Source: Cupriavidus necator A5-1 (GTDB lineage Bacteria > Pseudomonadota > Gammaproteobacteria > Burkholderiales > Burkholderiaceae). Taken from it: a DNA stretch of 64,000 bases. The first letter of the stretch is position 1. Each line of letters starts with the position of its first letter. This document shows positions 51,771 through 60,758 of this stretch, piece after piece. The position numbers were made by a program, and so were the translations under genes. The notes beneath the pieces were generated by a model. That model was not told the DNA's origin. It was given only the letters and a program-made list of their open reading frames with translations, and did not search any database. Location: the NCBI RefSeq assembly GCF_000744095.1, contig NZ_JQLI01000004.1:248001-312000 (forward strand), written 5' to 3'.

Positions 51771-52562
51771 ATGCAAACGAACCACAAGACCGGGCCATTC
51801 CGCATTGACACCGCCGACGGCATCGCCGAACTGGTGATCGACCACCCGCCCGTCAACGCGCTCGACAACGCCGGCTGGCAGGCACTTGCCGCCACCATCG
51901 ACCGCCTCGGCACCGATCCCGCCGTGCGCGTGATCGTGCTGCGAGGCGAAGGCCGCGGCTTCTGCGCGGGCGTCGATATCAAGGAACTGGCCGCGCACCC
52001 GCAGCGCATCGTCGACGTCAATGCCGGCAACTACGCTTCCTTCCGCGCCGTGCACCGCAGCCCCAAGCCGGTCATCGTGGCCGTGCACGGCTTCGTGCTG
52101 GGCGGCGGCATCGGCATCTGCGGCGCCGCCGACATCATCGTCGCAGCCGATTGCGCACGCTTTGGCGTGCCCGAGATCGACCGCGGCGCCATGGGCGGCG
52201 GCGCCCATCTGCAGCGCATGTTCGGCGTGCAGAAGGTCAGGGCAATGTATTTCACCGGCGACATGATCGATGCCACCGAGGCGTACCGCCTTGGCGCGGT
52301 CGAGCGCGTGGTGCCGCGCACCGAACTGCGCGACGCCGCCATGGCGCTGGCCCGCCAGATCGCCGCCAAGAGCCCGGCCATGCTGCAGCTGGCCAAGGAG
52401 GCGCTCAACGGCGTGGAAGACGGCAACCTCGAGGACAAGTACCGCTGGGAGCAGGGCTTCACGCTGCAGGCCTATATGAGCGCGGATTCCGGCGAGGCGC
52501 GCGCCGCCTTCGTCGAAGGCCGCGAAGCCCGCTTTGCGCAGGGGGAGCGCGATGCAGCTTGA
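51771..52562 (+). CDS. echA20: EchA20-type ring D hydrolase
   Basis: A 263-residue crotonase. VIDHPPVNALDNAGWQALA, RGEGRGFCAGVDIKEL and HGFVLGGGIGICGAADIIVA, then GVPEIDRGAMGGGAHLQRMF match Mycobacterium tuberculosis EchA20 (PPVNA, GRGFNAGVDIKE, GLPEVERGALG). EchA20 opens ring D of HIEC-CoA hydrolytically. The start follows AGAGGAAACC. It overlaps the next gene by 11 bp. Confidence 0.88.
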   Translation: MQTNHKTGPFRIDTADGIAELVIDHPPVNALDNAGWQALAATIDRLGTDPAVRVIVLRGEGRGFCAGVDIKELAAHPQRIVDVNAGNYASFRAVHRSPKPVIVAVHGFVLGGGIGICGAADIIVAADCARFGVPEIDRGAMGGGAHLQRMFGVQKVRAMYFTGDMIDATEAYRLGAVERVVPRTELRDAAMALARQIAAKSPAMLQLAKEALNGVEDGNLEDKYRWEQGFTLQAYMSADSGEARAAFVEGREARFAQGERDAA

Positions 52563-53718
52563 GTACACCGACGCCCAGCGCGCCTTCCGCGCCGAGGTGC
52601 GCGACTGGATGTCCGCGCACGTGCCGCGCACGCCGCTGGCCAGCTTCGACACCGAAGAAGGCTTTGCCCAGCACCGCGCCTGGGAAGCCACGCTCAACCA
52701 GGGCCGCTGGAGCATGGTCACATGGCCGGCCGAACTGGGCGGGCGCGGCTGCGACCTGATCGAGTGGCTGATCTTCGAGGAAGAGTACTGGCGTGCCGGC
52801 GCGCCGATGCGCGTCAACCAGAACGGCATCTTCCTGCTCGGGCCGACGCTGATGGAATTCGGCACCGAGGCGCAGAAGGCGCGCTTCCTGCCGCGCATGG
52901 CCTCGGGCGAGCATATCTGGGCGCAGGGCTGGTCCGAGCCGAATGCCGGCTCCGACATGGCAGCGATCCGCTGCAGCGCGCTCCGCGACGGCGATGACTA
53001 TGTGATCAACGGCCAGAAGATCTGGTCGACGCGGGCGGTGTGGGCGGACTGGCTGTTCGGGCTGTTCCGCACCGACCCGGCCTCGACGCGCCACCACGGG
53101 CTGACCTTCGTGCTGGTGCCGCTCGACACGCCCGGCATCACCGTGCGCCCGATCCGCCAGCTCAACGGCCAGACCGGCTTTGCCGAGATCTTCTTCGACG
53201 ACGTGCGCGTGCCGGTGGAAAACCGGCTGGCGGCCGAAGGCGCCGGCTGGCAGGTGGCCATGGCCACCGCCGGCTTCGAGCGCGGCCTGATGCTGCGTTC
53301 GCCGGCGCGCTTCCAGGAGACCGCCCGCGCACTGGTCAGGCTGTACCAGGCCAACCGCGAGGCGACGGACTGCGACCCGTCGCTGCGCGAGGCGGTGCTG
53401 CGCGCATGGATGGACGCCGAGGCCTACACGCTCTCCACCTACGCCACCGCGAGCCGGCTGGTGCGGGGCGGGCATATCGGCGCGGAGTCGAGCACGAACA
53501 AGGTGTTCTGGTCCGAGCTGGATATCCATATGCACGATACCGCGCTGGCCATCCTCGGCCAGGCCGCAGAGGTCGCGCCCGCCGGCCAGCCGCCGGGCTC
53601 GCTCGGCCACTGGCTGGACGGCTTCCTGTTCTCGCAGGCGGGGCCGATCTACGCCGGCACCAACGAGATCCAGCGCAATATCGTCGCCGAGCGCCTGCTC
53701 GGCATGCCGCGCGCATGA
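52552..53718 (+). CDS. acyl-CoA dehydrogenase, pair 1 large-type subunit
   Basis: A 388-residue acyl-CoA dehydrogenase: WPAELGGRGCDLIEWLIFEEEYWRAG split by short turns, the FAD loop QGWSEPNAGSDMAAIRC, WSTRA, and the C-terminal QAGPIYAGTNEIQRNIVAERLLG. With the smaller ACAD immediately downstream it fits the alpha2beta2 heteromeric dehydrogenases of steroid degraders (FadE/IpdE/ScdC type). Start 52552 follows GGGGGAGCGCG, inside the end of echA20. Which ring acyl-CoA it oxidises is not clear. Confidence 0.88.
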   Translation: MQLEYTDAQRAFRAEVRDWMSAHVPRTPLASFDTEEGFAQHRAWEATLNQGRWSMVTWPAELGGRGCDLIEWLIFEEEYWRAGAPMRVNQNGIFLLGPTLMEFGTEAQKARFLPRMASGEHIWAQGWSEPNAGSDMAAIRCSALRDGDDYVINGQKIWSTRAVWADWLFGLFRTDPASTRHHGLTFVLVPLDTPGITVRPIRQLNGQTGFAEIFFDDVRVPVENRLAAEGAGWQVAMATAGFERGLMLRSPARFQETARALVRLYQANREATDCDPSLREAVLRAWMDAEAYTLSTYATASRLVRGGHIGAESSTNKVFWSELDIHMHDTALAILGQAAEVAPAGQPPGSLGHWLDGFLFSQAGPIYAGTNEIQRNIVAERLLGMPRA

Positions 53719-53738
53719 CGGCACCCGGGGGAAACACG

Positions 53739-54806
53739 ATGGATTTCGCATTGACCGAAGAGCAGGAACAGTTTGCCGAGGCGATCCGGCGCTTCCTGAT
53801 GACCGAGATGACGCCCGAGCTGACGCGCGAGCTGTGGGCCACCGAGACCGGCCGCTCCGACGCGCTGTGGTGCCAGCTGGCCGACCAGGGGCTGACCGCG
53901 GTGATGGTGCCGCAGGAGCAGGGCGGCCTGGGGCTGGGCGAGGTCGAGTGGGCGCCGCTGGCGCAGGCGTGCGGCTATTTCGCGCTACCCGAGCCGCTGC
54001 TCGACACCGCGCTGGTGGCGGCGGGGCTGCTGCGCGATGCGCTGGCCGTCGCGCCGCACGCATCGGCGCGCGAGCGCTGCGCTGCCCTGCTGGAGCGCAT
54101 TGCCAGCGGCGATGCCCGCGTGGCGGTGGCGCATCCGCAGGAGCGGCTGGTGGCCGACGCCCATGTCGCCGACGCCATCCTGTGCGCGCACGAAGGCGCG
54201 GTGCACGTGCTGCGGCCGGACCAGGCCGCGCTGACGGCGCGCACCGGCCTCGATCCTTCGCGGCGGTTATTCGAGCTGGCGTGGACGCCGGCTGCGAGTA
54301 CCGAACTGATCCCCGCCGGCAGTGACCTGTGGGACCTGGCGCTGAACCGCGGCGCGCTCGGCGTGGCCGCGCAGCAGCTTGGCCTGACGCAGCGCATGCT
54401 GGACCTGGCGATCGACTACAGCGCGCAGCGCAAACAGTTCGGCAAGGCCATCGGCGCCTACCAGGCGGTCAAGCACCTGCTGGCCGACGTGGCGATCCAG
54501 CTCGAGTTCGCCAAGCCGGTGCTGCTGCGCGCCGCCGCCGTGCTGGCGCATGGCTTGCCGCACCTGGGGCTGCACGTCTCGCATGCCCGCGTCGCGGCCG
54601 CGCGCTGCGCCTGGACCGCGGCGCGGCAGGCGATCCAGGTGCATGGCGCGATGGGCTACACCTGGGAGCTGGACCTGCAGATCTTCACCAAGCGCGCCTG
54701 GGCCCTGGCGGGAAGCTGGGGCGACCGGGCCTTCCACAAGGCGCGCATGGGCGCGCACATCCTGGACGGCGAGCATGACATCGGCGCCGGAGCGACCTTC
54801 GCCTGA
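53739..54806 (+). CDS. acyl-CoA dehydrogenase, pair 1 short subunit
   Basis: A 355-residue divergent ACAD: MDFALTEEQEQFAEAIRRF, GLGLGEVEWAPLAQACG, then the FAD-adenine site YSAQRKQFGKAIGAYQAVKH and HGAMGYTWELDLQIFTKRA. The mid beta-domain is poorly conserved, as is usual for the small subunit of heteromeric steroid ACADs. ATG 53739 follows GGGGGAAACACG; an in-frame ATG at 53715 overlapping the previous stop is also possible. Confidence 0.85.
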   Translation: MDFALTEEQEQFAEAIRRFLMTEMTPELTRELWATETGRSDALWCQLADQGLTAVMVPQEQGGLGLGEVEWAPLAQACGYFALPEPLLDTALVAAGLLRDALAVAPHASARERCAALLERIASGDARVAVAHPQERLVADAHVADAILCAHEGAVHVLRPDQAALTARTGLDPSRRLFELAWTPAASTELIPAGSDLWDLALNRGALGVAAQQLGLTQRMLDLAIDYSAQRKQFGKAIGAYQAVKHLLADVAIQLEFAKPVLLRAAAVLAHGLPHLGLHVSHARVAAARCAWTAARQAIQVHGAMGYTWELDLQIFTKRAWALAGSWGDRAFHKARMGAHILDGEHDIGAGATFA

Positions 54807-54820
54807 ATCCAAAGAGAGCC

Positions 54821-55978
54821 ATGACAATGAAAGACGCCTATATCGTTGATGCCCTGCGCACGCCCACCGGGCGCCGCAAGGGCGGACTGTCGCACATGCA
54901 CGGCGCCGACCTGGGCGGCTTCGTGCTGGCCGAACTGGTGCGCCGCAACGGCATCCCCGCCGAGGACTATGACGACGTGGTGTTCGGCTGCGTCGACACC
55001 ATCGGCCCGTTGGCCGGCAATATCGCGCGCAGCGCGTGGCTGGCCGCCGGCCTGCCGCTGACGGTGCCGGGCGTGACCGTGGACCGGCAGTGCGGCTCGT
55101 CGCAGCAGGCCGTCCACTTTGCCGCGCAGGCGGTGATGAGCGGCACGCAGGACGTGGTGATCGCCGGCGGCGTGCAGACCATGACCCAGATCCCGATCTC
55201 GTCGGCCATGCTGGCCGGCCAGGCGCTGGGGTTTGCCGACCCGTTCTCGGGCAGCAAGGGCTGGCATGCGCGCTTCGGCGATGCGCCGGTGTCGCAGTTC
55301 CACGCCGCGCAGCGCATTGCCGGGCACTGGAACCTGTCGCGCGAGGCCATGGAAGCCTATGCGCTGGAAAGCCACCTGCGCGCCGCCGCGGCAATCGAGG
55401 GCGGCCGCTTCGCCCGCGAGATCGTGCCGTGCGAAGGCGTGAAGCATGACGAAACGCCGCGCCCCGATACCACGCTGGCCAGGATGGCGGCGCTGGAGCC
55501 GCTGATGCCGGGCAGTTCGCTGACCGCGGCGGTGTCCAGCCAGACCGCCGATGCCGCGGCTGCACTGCTGATCGTTTCGGAAGACGCGCTCAAGCGCTAC
55601 CAGCTCAAGCCGCGTGCGCGCATCGCGCATATGAGCGTGATGGGCGATGACCCGCTGTGGATGCTGACCGCGCCGATCCCCGCAACGAAGCGTGCGCTCG
55701 AACGCAGCGGCCTGCGCCTGGCCGATATCGACGTGGTCGAAATCAATGAAGCCTTCGCCTCGGTGGCGATGGCGTGGCTGGCCGAGACCGGCTACGCGCC
55801 CGAGCGCACCAACCCCAACGGCGGCGCCATCGCACTGGGCCACCCGCTGGGCGCCACCGGCGCGCGCCTGATGACCACGCTGCTACACGAACTGGAACGC
55901 ACCGGCGGCCGCTACGGCCTGCAGACCATGTGCGAAGGCGGCGGCCTGGCCAACGTCACCATCATTGAAAGGTTGTAA
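54821..55978 (+). CDS. fadA6: steroid C/D-ring thiolase
   Basis: A 385-residue thiolase: nucleophilic Cys in DRQCGSSQQAVHFAAQAV, NEAFASVAMAW, GGAIALGHPLGATGAR, and the second Cys in TMCEGGGLANV. Length and position after ipdABC/echA20 fit FadA6 (Rv3556c type, 386 residues), which thiolytically shortens the opened ring product. A generic acetyl-CoA acyltransferase is the alternative. Confidence 0.86.
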   Translation: MTMKDAYIVDALRTPTGRRKGGLSHMHGADLGGFVLAELVRRNGIPAEDYDDVVFGCVDTIGPLAGNIARSAWLAAGLPLTVPGVTVDRQCGSSQQAVHFAAQAVMSGTQDVVIAGGVQTMTQIPISSAMLAGQALGFADPFSGSKGWHARFGDAPVSQFHAAQRIAGHWNLSREAMEAYALESHLRAAAAIEGGRFAREIVPCEGVKHDETPRPDTTLARMAALEPLMPGSSLTAAVSSQTADAAAALLIVSEDALKRYQLKPRARIAHMSVMGDDPLWMLTAPIPATKRALERSGLRLADIDVVEINEAFASVAMAWLAETGYAPERTNPNGGAIALGHPLGATGARLMTTLLHELERTGGRYGLQTMCEGGGLANVTIIERL

Positions 55979-55988
55979 GGAGACCGCC

Positions 55989-56873
55989 ATGGGAATCTGC
56001 GACGGACGCACCGTCATCATCACCGGCGCCGGCGGCGGGCTTGGCCGCGCCTATGCGCTGGCCTTCGGCGCCGAGGGCGCCAACGTGGTCGTCAACGACA
56101 TCCGGCGCGAGGCGGCCGAGGCGGTCTGCGGGGAGATCCGCGCCGCCGGCGCGAATGCAAACGCGGCGCTGGCCAACGATGACGACATCACGCAGCTGGC
56201 CACCGCGCAGCGCATCGTCGATGCGGCGGTCGAGGCCTTCGGCGAAGTGCATGTGCTGGTCAACAACGCCGGCATCTGCCGCGACCGCATGTTCGTCAGC
56301 CTGACCGAGGCGGACTGGGACGACGTCATGCGCGTGCACGTGCGCGGCCATTTCTGCCTAGCCAACCTGCTGGCCAAGCGGTGGCGCGACGCCGCCAAGG
56401 CGGGCCGACAGGTCGACGCGCGCATCATCAACACCAGCTCCGGCGCGGGCCTGCAGGGTTCGGTCGGGCAGTCCAACTACGCCGCCGCCAAGGCCGGCAT
56501 TGCCGCGCTGACGCTGGTGCAGGCCGCCGAGCTGGGCCGCTACGGCATCACAGCCAACGCGCTGGCGCCGGCCGCGCGCACCGGCATGACCGAGCAGGTG
56601 TTCGCCGACATGATGAAGGCACCGGAAGACGGCTTCGACTATTTCGACCCGGCCAACGTTGCGCCGCTGGTGGTCTGGCTGGGCAGCGCGGAGTCCGCGC
56701 AGGTCAACGGGCGCATGTTCGAGGCGGCCGGCGGCATGGTGTCCGTGGCCGACGGCTGGCGCACCGGGCCCAAGGCCGACAAGGGCGCGCGCTGGCAGCC
56801 GGCGGAACTGGGCGCGGCGGTGGCCGGACTGCTGGCGCAGGTGCAGCCGCCCCAGCCGGTCTACGGCAGCTGA
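55989..56873 (+). CDS. SDR-family dehydrogenase, IpdF candidate
   Basis: A 294-residue SDR of the multifunctional-enzyme (HSD17B4-like) type: TGAGGGLGRAYALAFGAEG, NDIRREAAE, NNAG, Ser150/151, Tyr164 and Lys168 (YAAAK), with an extra 50-residue C-terminal part. IpdF, the hydroxyacyl-CoA dehydrogenase that makes HIEC-CoA, is of this group, so this or the SDR at 59244 may fill that role. The start 55989 follows AAGGAGACCGCC, 10 bp after fadA6. Confidence 0.82.
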   Translation: MGICDGRTVIITGAGGGLGRAYALAFGAEGANVVVNDIRREAAEAVCGEIRAAGANANAALANDDDITQLATAQRIVDAAVEAFGEVHVLVNNAGICRDRMFVSLTEADWDDVMRVHVRGHFCLANLLAKRWRDAAKAGRQVDARIINTSSGAGLQGSVGQSNYAAAKAGIAALTLVQAAELGRYGITANALAPAARTGMTEQVFADMMKAPEDGFDYFDPANVAPLVVWLGSAESAQVNGRMFEAAGGMVSVADGWRTGPKADKGARWQPAELGAAVAGLLAQVQPPQPVYGS

Positions 56874-56884
56874 GCGCGACGGCC

Positions 56885-58039
56885 ATGGATTTCTCCTTTT
56901 CCGTCGAACACCAGATGATCCGCGACAGCGCGCGCGACTACCTCGCCACGCACAGCGATTCGGCGGCGGTGCGGCGCGTGACCGAGGCGGGTCCGGCCCA
57001 CGATGACGCGCTGTGGCGCGCGATCGCCGGTGAGCTCGGCTGGTGCGGCATCGCATTGCCGGAAGCCGTGGGCGGTGTGGGCCTGGGCGCTACCGGGCTC
57101 GTGCTGCTGCAGGAGCAGCTGGGCCAGCGCGTGGCCTGCGTGCCGTTCTGGTCCAGCGCCTGCTTGGTCGCCCCGTGGCTGCATGCCAGCCTTGGCGAGC
57201 GCGGCAGCGCGCAGTGGCTGGAGCGGCTGGCCGTTGGCGAGTGCCGTGGCGCCGCGGTGCTGCCTGACGATGGCGGCTGGCACTACGACGGGGTAGCGAT
57301 CACTGCGCACGCAAGCGCGGACGGCTTCGTGCTGCGCGGCGGCGCCGCCCAGGTGCCCGATGCCTTCGGCGCCGACTGGCTGCTGGTGCCGGCGAGGCTC
57401 GATGACGGTGCGCCCGCGCTGTTCCTGCTGGAGCCTGTCGCGCTGGCTGACGATGAGCGAATCAGGCTGGCGCCGCTCGATACGCTGGACCGCACCCGGC
57501 CGCTTGCCTCGCTGCGGCTGGACGGGCTGCCCGTTTCCGCAAGTGCCTGCCTGGCACGGGGGGACGCCGCGGCGCTGGGCCTGGCCCACGCCTGGTGGCA
57601 CGGCAAGCTGATGCTGGCCGCGGAGCAGCTTGGCGCGGCCCAGCAATGCCTGGACCTGACCGTTGCCTATGCGTCGGAGCGCATCCAGTTCGGGCGCGCC
57701 ATCGCCTCGTTTCAGGCGGTCAAGCACCGCTGCGCGCAGATGATGGTGCTGGTCGAGGCGGCGCGCTCGGCGGTGTATGGCGCGGCGCGGGCGTGGGAGT
57801 CGACCGATATGGCCGACGCCCGTCTCGAAGTCGCCGCCGCCTCCGTCGCGGCCGACGATGCCCTGCGCTTCTGCGCACAGGAGGCCATCCAGTTGCACGG
57901 CGGGGTCGGCTTCACCTGGGAATACGACCCCCAGCTCTATTTCAAGCGCGCGCAGGCCGCCAGCCACTGGCTGGGTGGTGCCGGCGCGGCGCTTGCCTAC
58001 ATCGCCGCAAATGGCCCGCACAGCTGGAGGACAGCATGA
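56885..58039 (+). CDS. acyl-CoA dehydrogenase, pair 2 short-type subunit
   Basis: A 384-residue ACAD: MDFSFSVEHQMIRDSARDY, GGVGLGATGLVLLQEQLG, YASERIQFGRAIASFQAVKH, and QLHGGVGFTWEYDPQLYFKRA. Like the protein at 53739 it has a weak middle domain, typical of the non-catalytic-type partner. It overlaps the next ACAD by 4 bp (ATGA), strongly suggesting a stoichiometric heteromer. Confidence 0.86.
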   Translation: MDFSFSVEHQMIRDSARDYLATHSDSAAVRRVTEAGPAHDDALWRAIAGELGWCGIALPEAVGGVGLGATGLVLLQEQLGQRVACVPFWSSACLVAPWLHASLGERGSAQWLERLAVGECRGAAVLPDDGGWHYDGVAITAHASADGFVLRGGAAQVPDAFGADWLLVPARLDDGAPALFLLEPVALADDERIRLAPLDTLDRTRPLASLRLDGLPVSASACLARGDAAALGLAHAWWHGKLMLAAEQLGAAQQCLDLTVAYASERIQFGRAIASFQAVKHRCAQMMVLVEAARSAVYGAARAWESTDMADARLEVAAASVAADDALRFCAQEAIQLHGGVGFTWEYDPQLYFKRAQAASHWLGGAGAALAYIAANGPHSWRTA

Positions 58040-59247
58040 CAGCGCATGAAGAGTCGCCATTCCGCGCCGAGGTGGCCCAATGGATGGCCGCCAACCTGGC
58101 CGGCGAATTCGCCTGCCTGAAGCACCGCGGCGGCCCCGGCGACGAAGACGCCTTTCCCGAGCTGCGCAAGGCGTGGGAACGGCGCCTGGCCGAAGGCGAC
58201 TGGACCGGCCTGGGCTGGCCGCGTGCGCATGGGGGGCGCGAACTGCCGGTGATGCACCAGGTGATCTTCCACGAGGAATATGCGCGCGCCGGCGGCCCGG
58301 GCCGCATGGGCCATATCGGCGAAGGGCTGATCGGCCCGACCCTGATCGCGTTTGGCACCGAGGACCAGAAGGCACGCCTGCTGCCGGGCATCCGCAACGG
58401 CACCACGTTCTGGTGCCAGGGGTACTCGGAGCCTGGCGCGGGCTCGGACCTGGCCAATGTGCGCACGCGCGCGGTGTGCGATGCCGCCAGCGGCGACTGG
58501 CTGGTCAGCGGCCAGAAGGTATGGACCTCGCTCGCGCACGATTCCGACTGGATCTTCGTGCTGGCGCGCTGCGAACCCGGCTCGCGCGGCAGCAAGGGCC
58601 TGATCTTCCTGATGCTGCCGCTGGACCAGCCCGGCATCGAGATTCGCCCGATCCGGCAGATGGGCGGTGGCGCGGAATTCAATGAGGTGTTCTTTGACGG
58701 CGCACGTGCCGCGGCCGCAGACGTGCTGGGCGAACCTGGCGACGGCTGGCGCATCGCCATGGCGCTGCTGGGCTTCGAGCGCGGCATCTCCACGCTGGGC
58801 CAGCAGATGCAGTTCACGCACGAGCTGGAATGGGTGGCGAAGGCCGCGCGCGACAACGGCAGCAGCCGCGACGCGCTGGTGCGCCAGCGCATCGCGCGCG
58901 CCTGGGCGGGGCTGCGGGTGATGCGCGCCAACGCGCTGCGCATGCTGGCGGGCGCGGCACAGGCCGGCCAGGACGGCGAGGATGTCGACATGGCGCTGCA
59001 GCGCGAGGCGCTGATCTACAAGTACTACTGGTCCAACTGGCATCGCGACCTTGGCCAGCTGGCGCTGGACGTGCTGGGCCCGCTGGCCAACGTGCTGGAC
59101 GCCGGCGACACGCGCCGCACGCGGCTGCAACAGATGGCGCTGTTCTCGCGCGCCGACACGATCTACGCCGGTACCAACGAAATCCAGCTCAACATCATCG
59201 CCTCGCGCGGCCTTGGCATGCCGCGCGAGGCCAGAGGACAGTCATGA
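58036..59247 (+). CDS. acyl-CoA dehydrogenase, pair 2 large-type subunit
   Basis: A 403-residue ACAD: GLGWPRAHGGRELPVMHQ, the FAD loop QGYSEPGAGSDLANVRT, KVWTSLAHDSDW, and the C-terminus FSRADTIYAGTNEIQLNIIASRGLG. It forms the second heteromeric pair with the preceding gene. Its stop overlaps the next SDR start (ATGA). Confidence 0.88.
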   Translation: MTAHEESPFRAEVAQWMAANLAGEFACLKHRGGPGDEDAFPELRKAWERRLAEGDWTGLGWPRAHGGRELPVMHQVIFHEEYARAGGPGRMGHIGEGLIGPTLIAFGTEDQKARLLPGIRNGTTFWCQGYSEPGAGSDLANVRTRAVCDAASGDWLVSGQKVWTSLAHDSDWIFVLARCEPGSRGSKGLIFLMLPLDQPGIEIRPIRQMGGGAEFNEVFFDGARAAAADVLGEPGDGWRIAMALLGFERGISTLGQQMQFTHELEWVAKAARDNGSSRDALVRQRIARAWAGLRVMRANALRMLAGAAQAGQDGEDVDMALQREALIYKYYWSNWHRDLGQLALDVLGPLANVLDAGDTRRTRLQQMALFSRADTIYAGTNEIQLNIIASRGLGMPREARGQS

Positions 59248-60047
59248 CCCTGAACACCGAATTCCCCGCAGCGCCGGCCTATGTGCCGGGCCACCAACTG
59301 CTTGCCGGCAGGAGCGTCCTCATCACCGCCGCGGCGGGCGCCGGCATCGGCTTTGCCGCCGCACGGCGCTGCGCGGAAGAGGGCTGCCGCGCGCTGATGA
59401 TTTCCGACGTCCACGAAAAGAGGCTGGCCGAAGCGGTCGAACGCCTGCGCGCGGAAACCGGCCTGCCGGCCATTCACGGCCATCTCTGCGATGTGTCCGA
59501 CGAAGCGCAGGTGCGTGCACTGGTCGCCGCCGCCGAAGAAGCACTTGGCGGAACCGACGTGCTGATCAACAACGCCGGCCTGGGCGGCTCGCGCCGCCTA
59601 GTTGATATGGACGATGCCGAGTGGTCGCGGGTGATCGATATTTCCCTCACCGGCACCTTCCGCATGACACGCGCGATGTTGCCGCACATGCAGGCGCGCC
59701 GGCGCGGCGCCATCGTCAACAACGCCTCGGTGCTCGGCTGGCGTGCGCAGAAGGAGCAGTCGCACTACGCCGCGGCCAAGGCCGGCGTGATGGCGCTGAC
59801 GCGCTGCAGCGCGATGGAGGCCGCCGAGTTCGGCGTGCGCATCAATGCGGTGGCCCCCAGCATCGCGCTGCACGACTTCCTGAAGAAGTCCGCGCCGGCC
59901 GACCTGCTGCGCCAGCTCAGCGAGCGCGAAGCCTTCGGGCGTGCGGCGGAGGTGTGGGAGGTGGCGAATGTGATGGTGTTTTTGGCTAGTGATTATGCGT
60001 CGTACATGACAGGGGAGGTGTTGCCGGTGAGCAGCCAGCGGGCTTGA
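59244..60047 (+). CDS. SDR-family dehydrogenase
   Basis: A 267-residue classical SDR: residues 1-20 are a non-homologous lead, then LLAGRSVLITAAAGAGIG (a variant TGxxxGIG), NNAG, Ser162, Tyr175 and Lys179 (YAAAK). Last gene of the tight operon that begins at tesB. A hydroxyacyl-CoA dehydrogenase for ring C/D intermediates is likely; compare the SDR at 55989 for IpdF. Confidence 0.84.
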   Translation: MTLNTEFPAAPAYVPGHQLLAGRSVLITAAAGAGIGFAAARRCAEEGCRALMISDVHEKRLAEAVERLRAETGLPAIHGHLCDVSDEAQVRALVAAAEEALGGTDVLINNAGLGGSRRLVDMDDAEWSRVIDISLTGTFRMTRAMLPHMQARRRGAIVNNASVLGWRAQKEQSHYAAAKAGVMALTRCSAMEAAEFGVRINAVAPSIALHDFLKKSAPADLLRQLSEREAFGRAAEVWEVANVMVFLASDYASYMTGEVLPVSSQRA

Positions 60048-60100
60048 AGCCGGCGGTATGCCAAAGCGTTGGCCCCTAACCACCGCCCCTCGCATACGCA

Positions 60101-60216
60101 CCCCTCTCCCGCGCAGTGTGAGAGGGGTGGGGGAGAGGGCCGGAGCGTCAACGAAGTGAAGGGCGTCGGTATGCCAGCGCCTGCCCTCACCCCCGGCCCC
60201 TCTCCCGTCGGGAGAG
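60101..60216. repeat. REP-like hairpin pair, degenerate
   Basis: CCCCTCTC ... GAGAGGGG (60101-60127) has a decayed centre. The second member, CTCTCCCG-T-CGGGAGAG (60200-60216), is shorter than elsewhere. It fills the 242-bp gap between the ipd operon and the MaoC gene. Confidence 0.75.
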
Positions 60217-60289
60217 AAGAGCAAACCAGCGGGATTGGGGGGCTTGTCGGCAAGTCAGGCCGACAAGTTGAAGAACACAGGAAACAGCA

Positions 60290-60745
60290 ATGCCAAGAAT
60301 CTTCCGTTCTGCCGAAGACATCCACGCCGCCGTAGGTCAACACCTCGGCGAAAGCCGCTGGACCCGCATCACCCAGGACCAGGTCAACCAGTTCGCCCAT
60401 GCCACCTGCGACCACCAGTGGCTGCACGTGGATCCCGAGCGCGCTGCGCAGGGCCCCTACGGCGCCTGCATCGCCCATGGCTACCTGACGCTGGCACTGG
60501 TCAACCAGTTCCTGCCGGAGCTGGTCACCGTCGAAGGCATGAAGTGGGGCGTCAACTACGGCTGCGACAAGGTGCGCTTCCCGGCGCCGGTGCGCGTGGG
60601 CGCGCGCGTGCGCGGCGTGGGCGAACTGGTGCGGGCCGAGACGCTGCCGGGTGGCGTGCAGTCGGTGGTGCGCATGACGGTGGAGATCGAAGGCGAGGGC
60701 AAGCCCGCCTGCGTGGCCGAGACGATCAGCCGCTACTACTTCTGA
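60290..60745 (+). CDS. MaoC-type enoyl-CoA hydratase
   Basis: A 151-residue single hot-dog (R)-hydratase: QVNQFAHATCDHQWLHVDPERA carries the catalytic Asp and His, then GACIAHGYLTLAL and YGCDKVRFPAPVRVG. It hydrates an enoyl-CoA to the 3-hydroxyacyl-CoA. It is 13 bp before a thiolase, so the pair gives a short beta-oxidation segment, perhaps for a side-chain or the opened ring. The ATG follows CAGGAAACAGCA. Confidence 0.9.
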   Translation: MPRIFRSAEDIHAAVGQHLGESRWTRITQDQVNQFAHATCDHQWLHVDPERAAQGPYGACIAHGYLTLALVNQFLPELVTVEGMKWGVNYGCDKVRFPAPVRVGARVRGVGELVRAETLPGGVQSVVRMTVEIEGEGKPACVAETISRYYF

Positions 60746-60758
60746 AACAGGAACCGAG

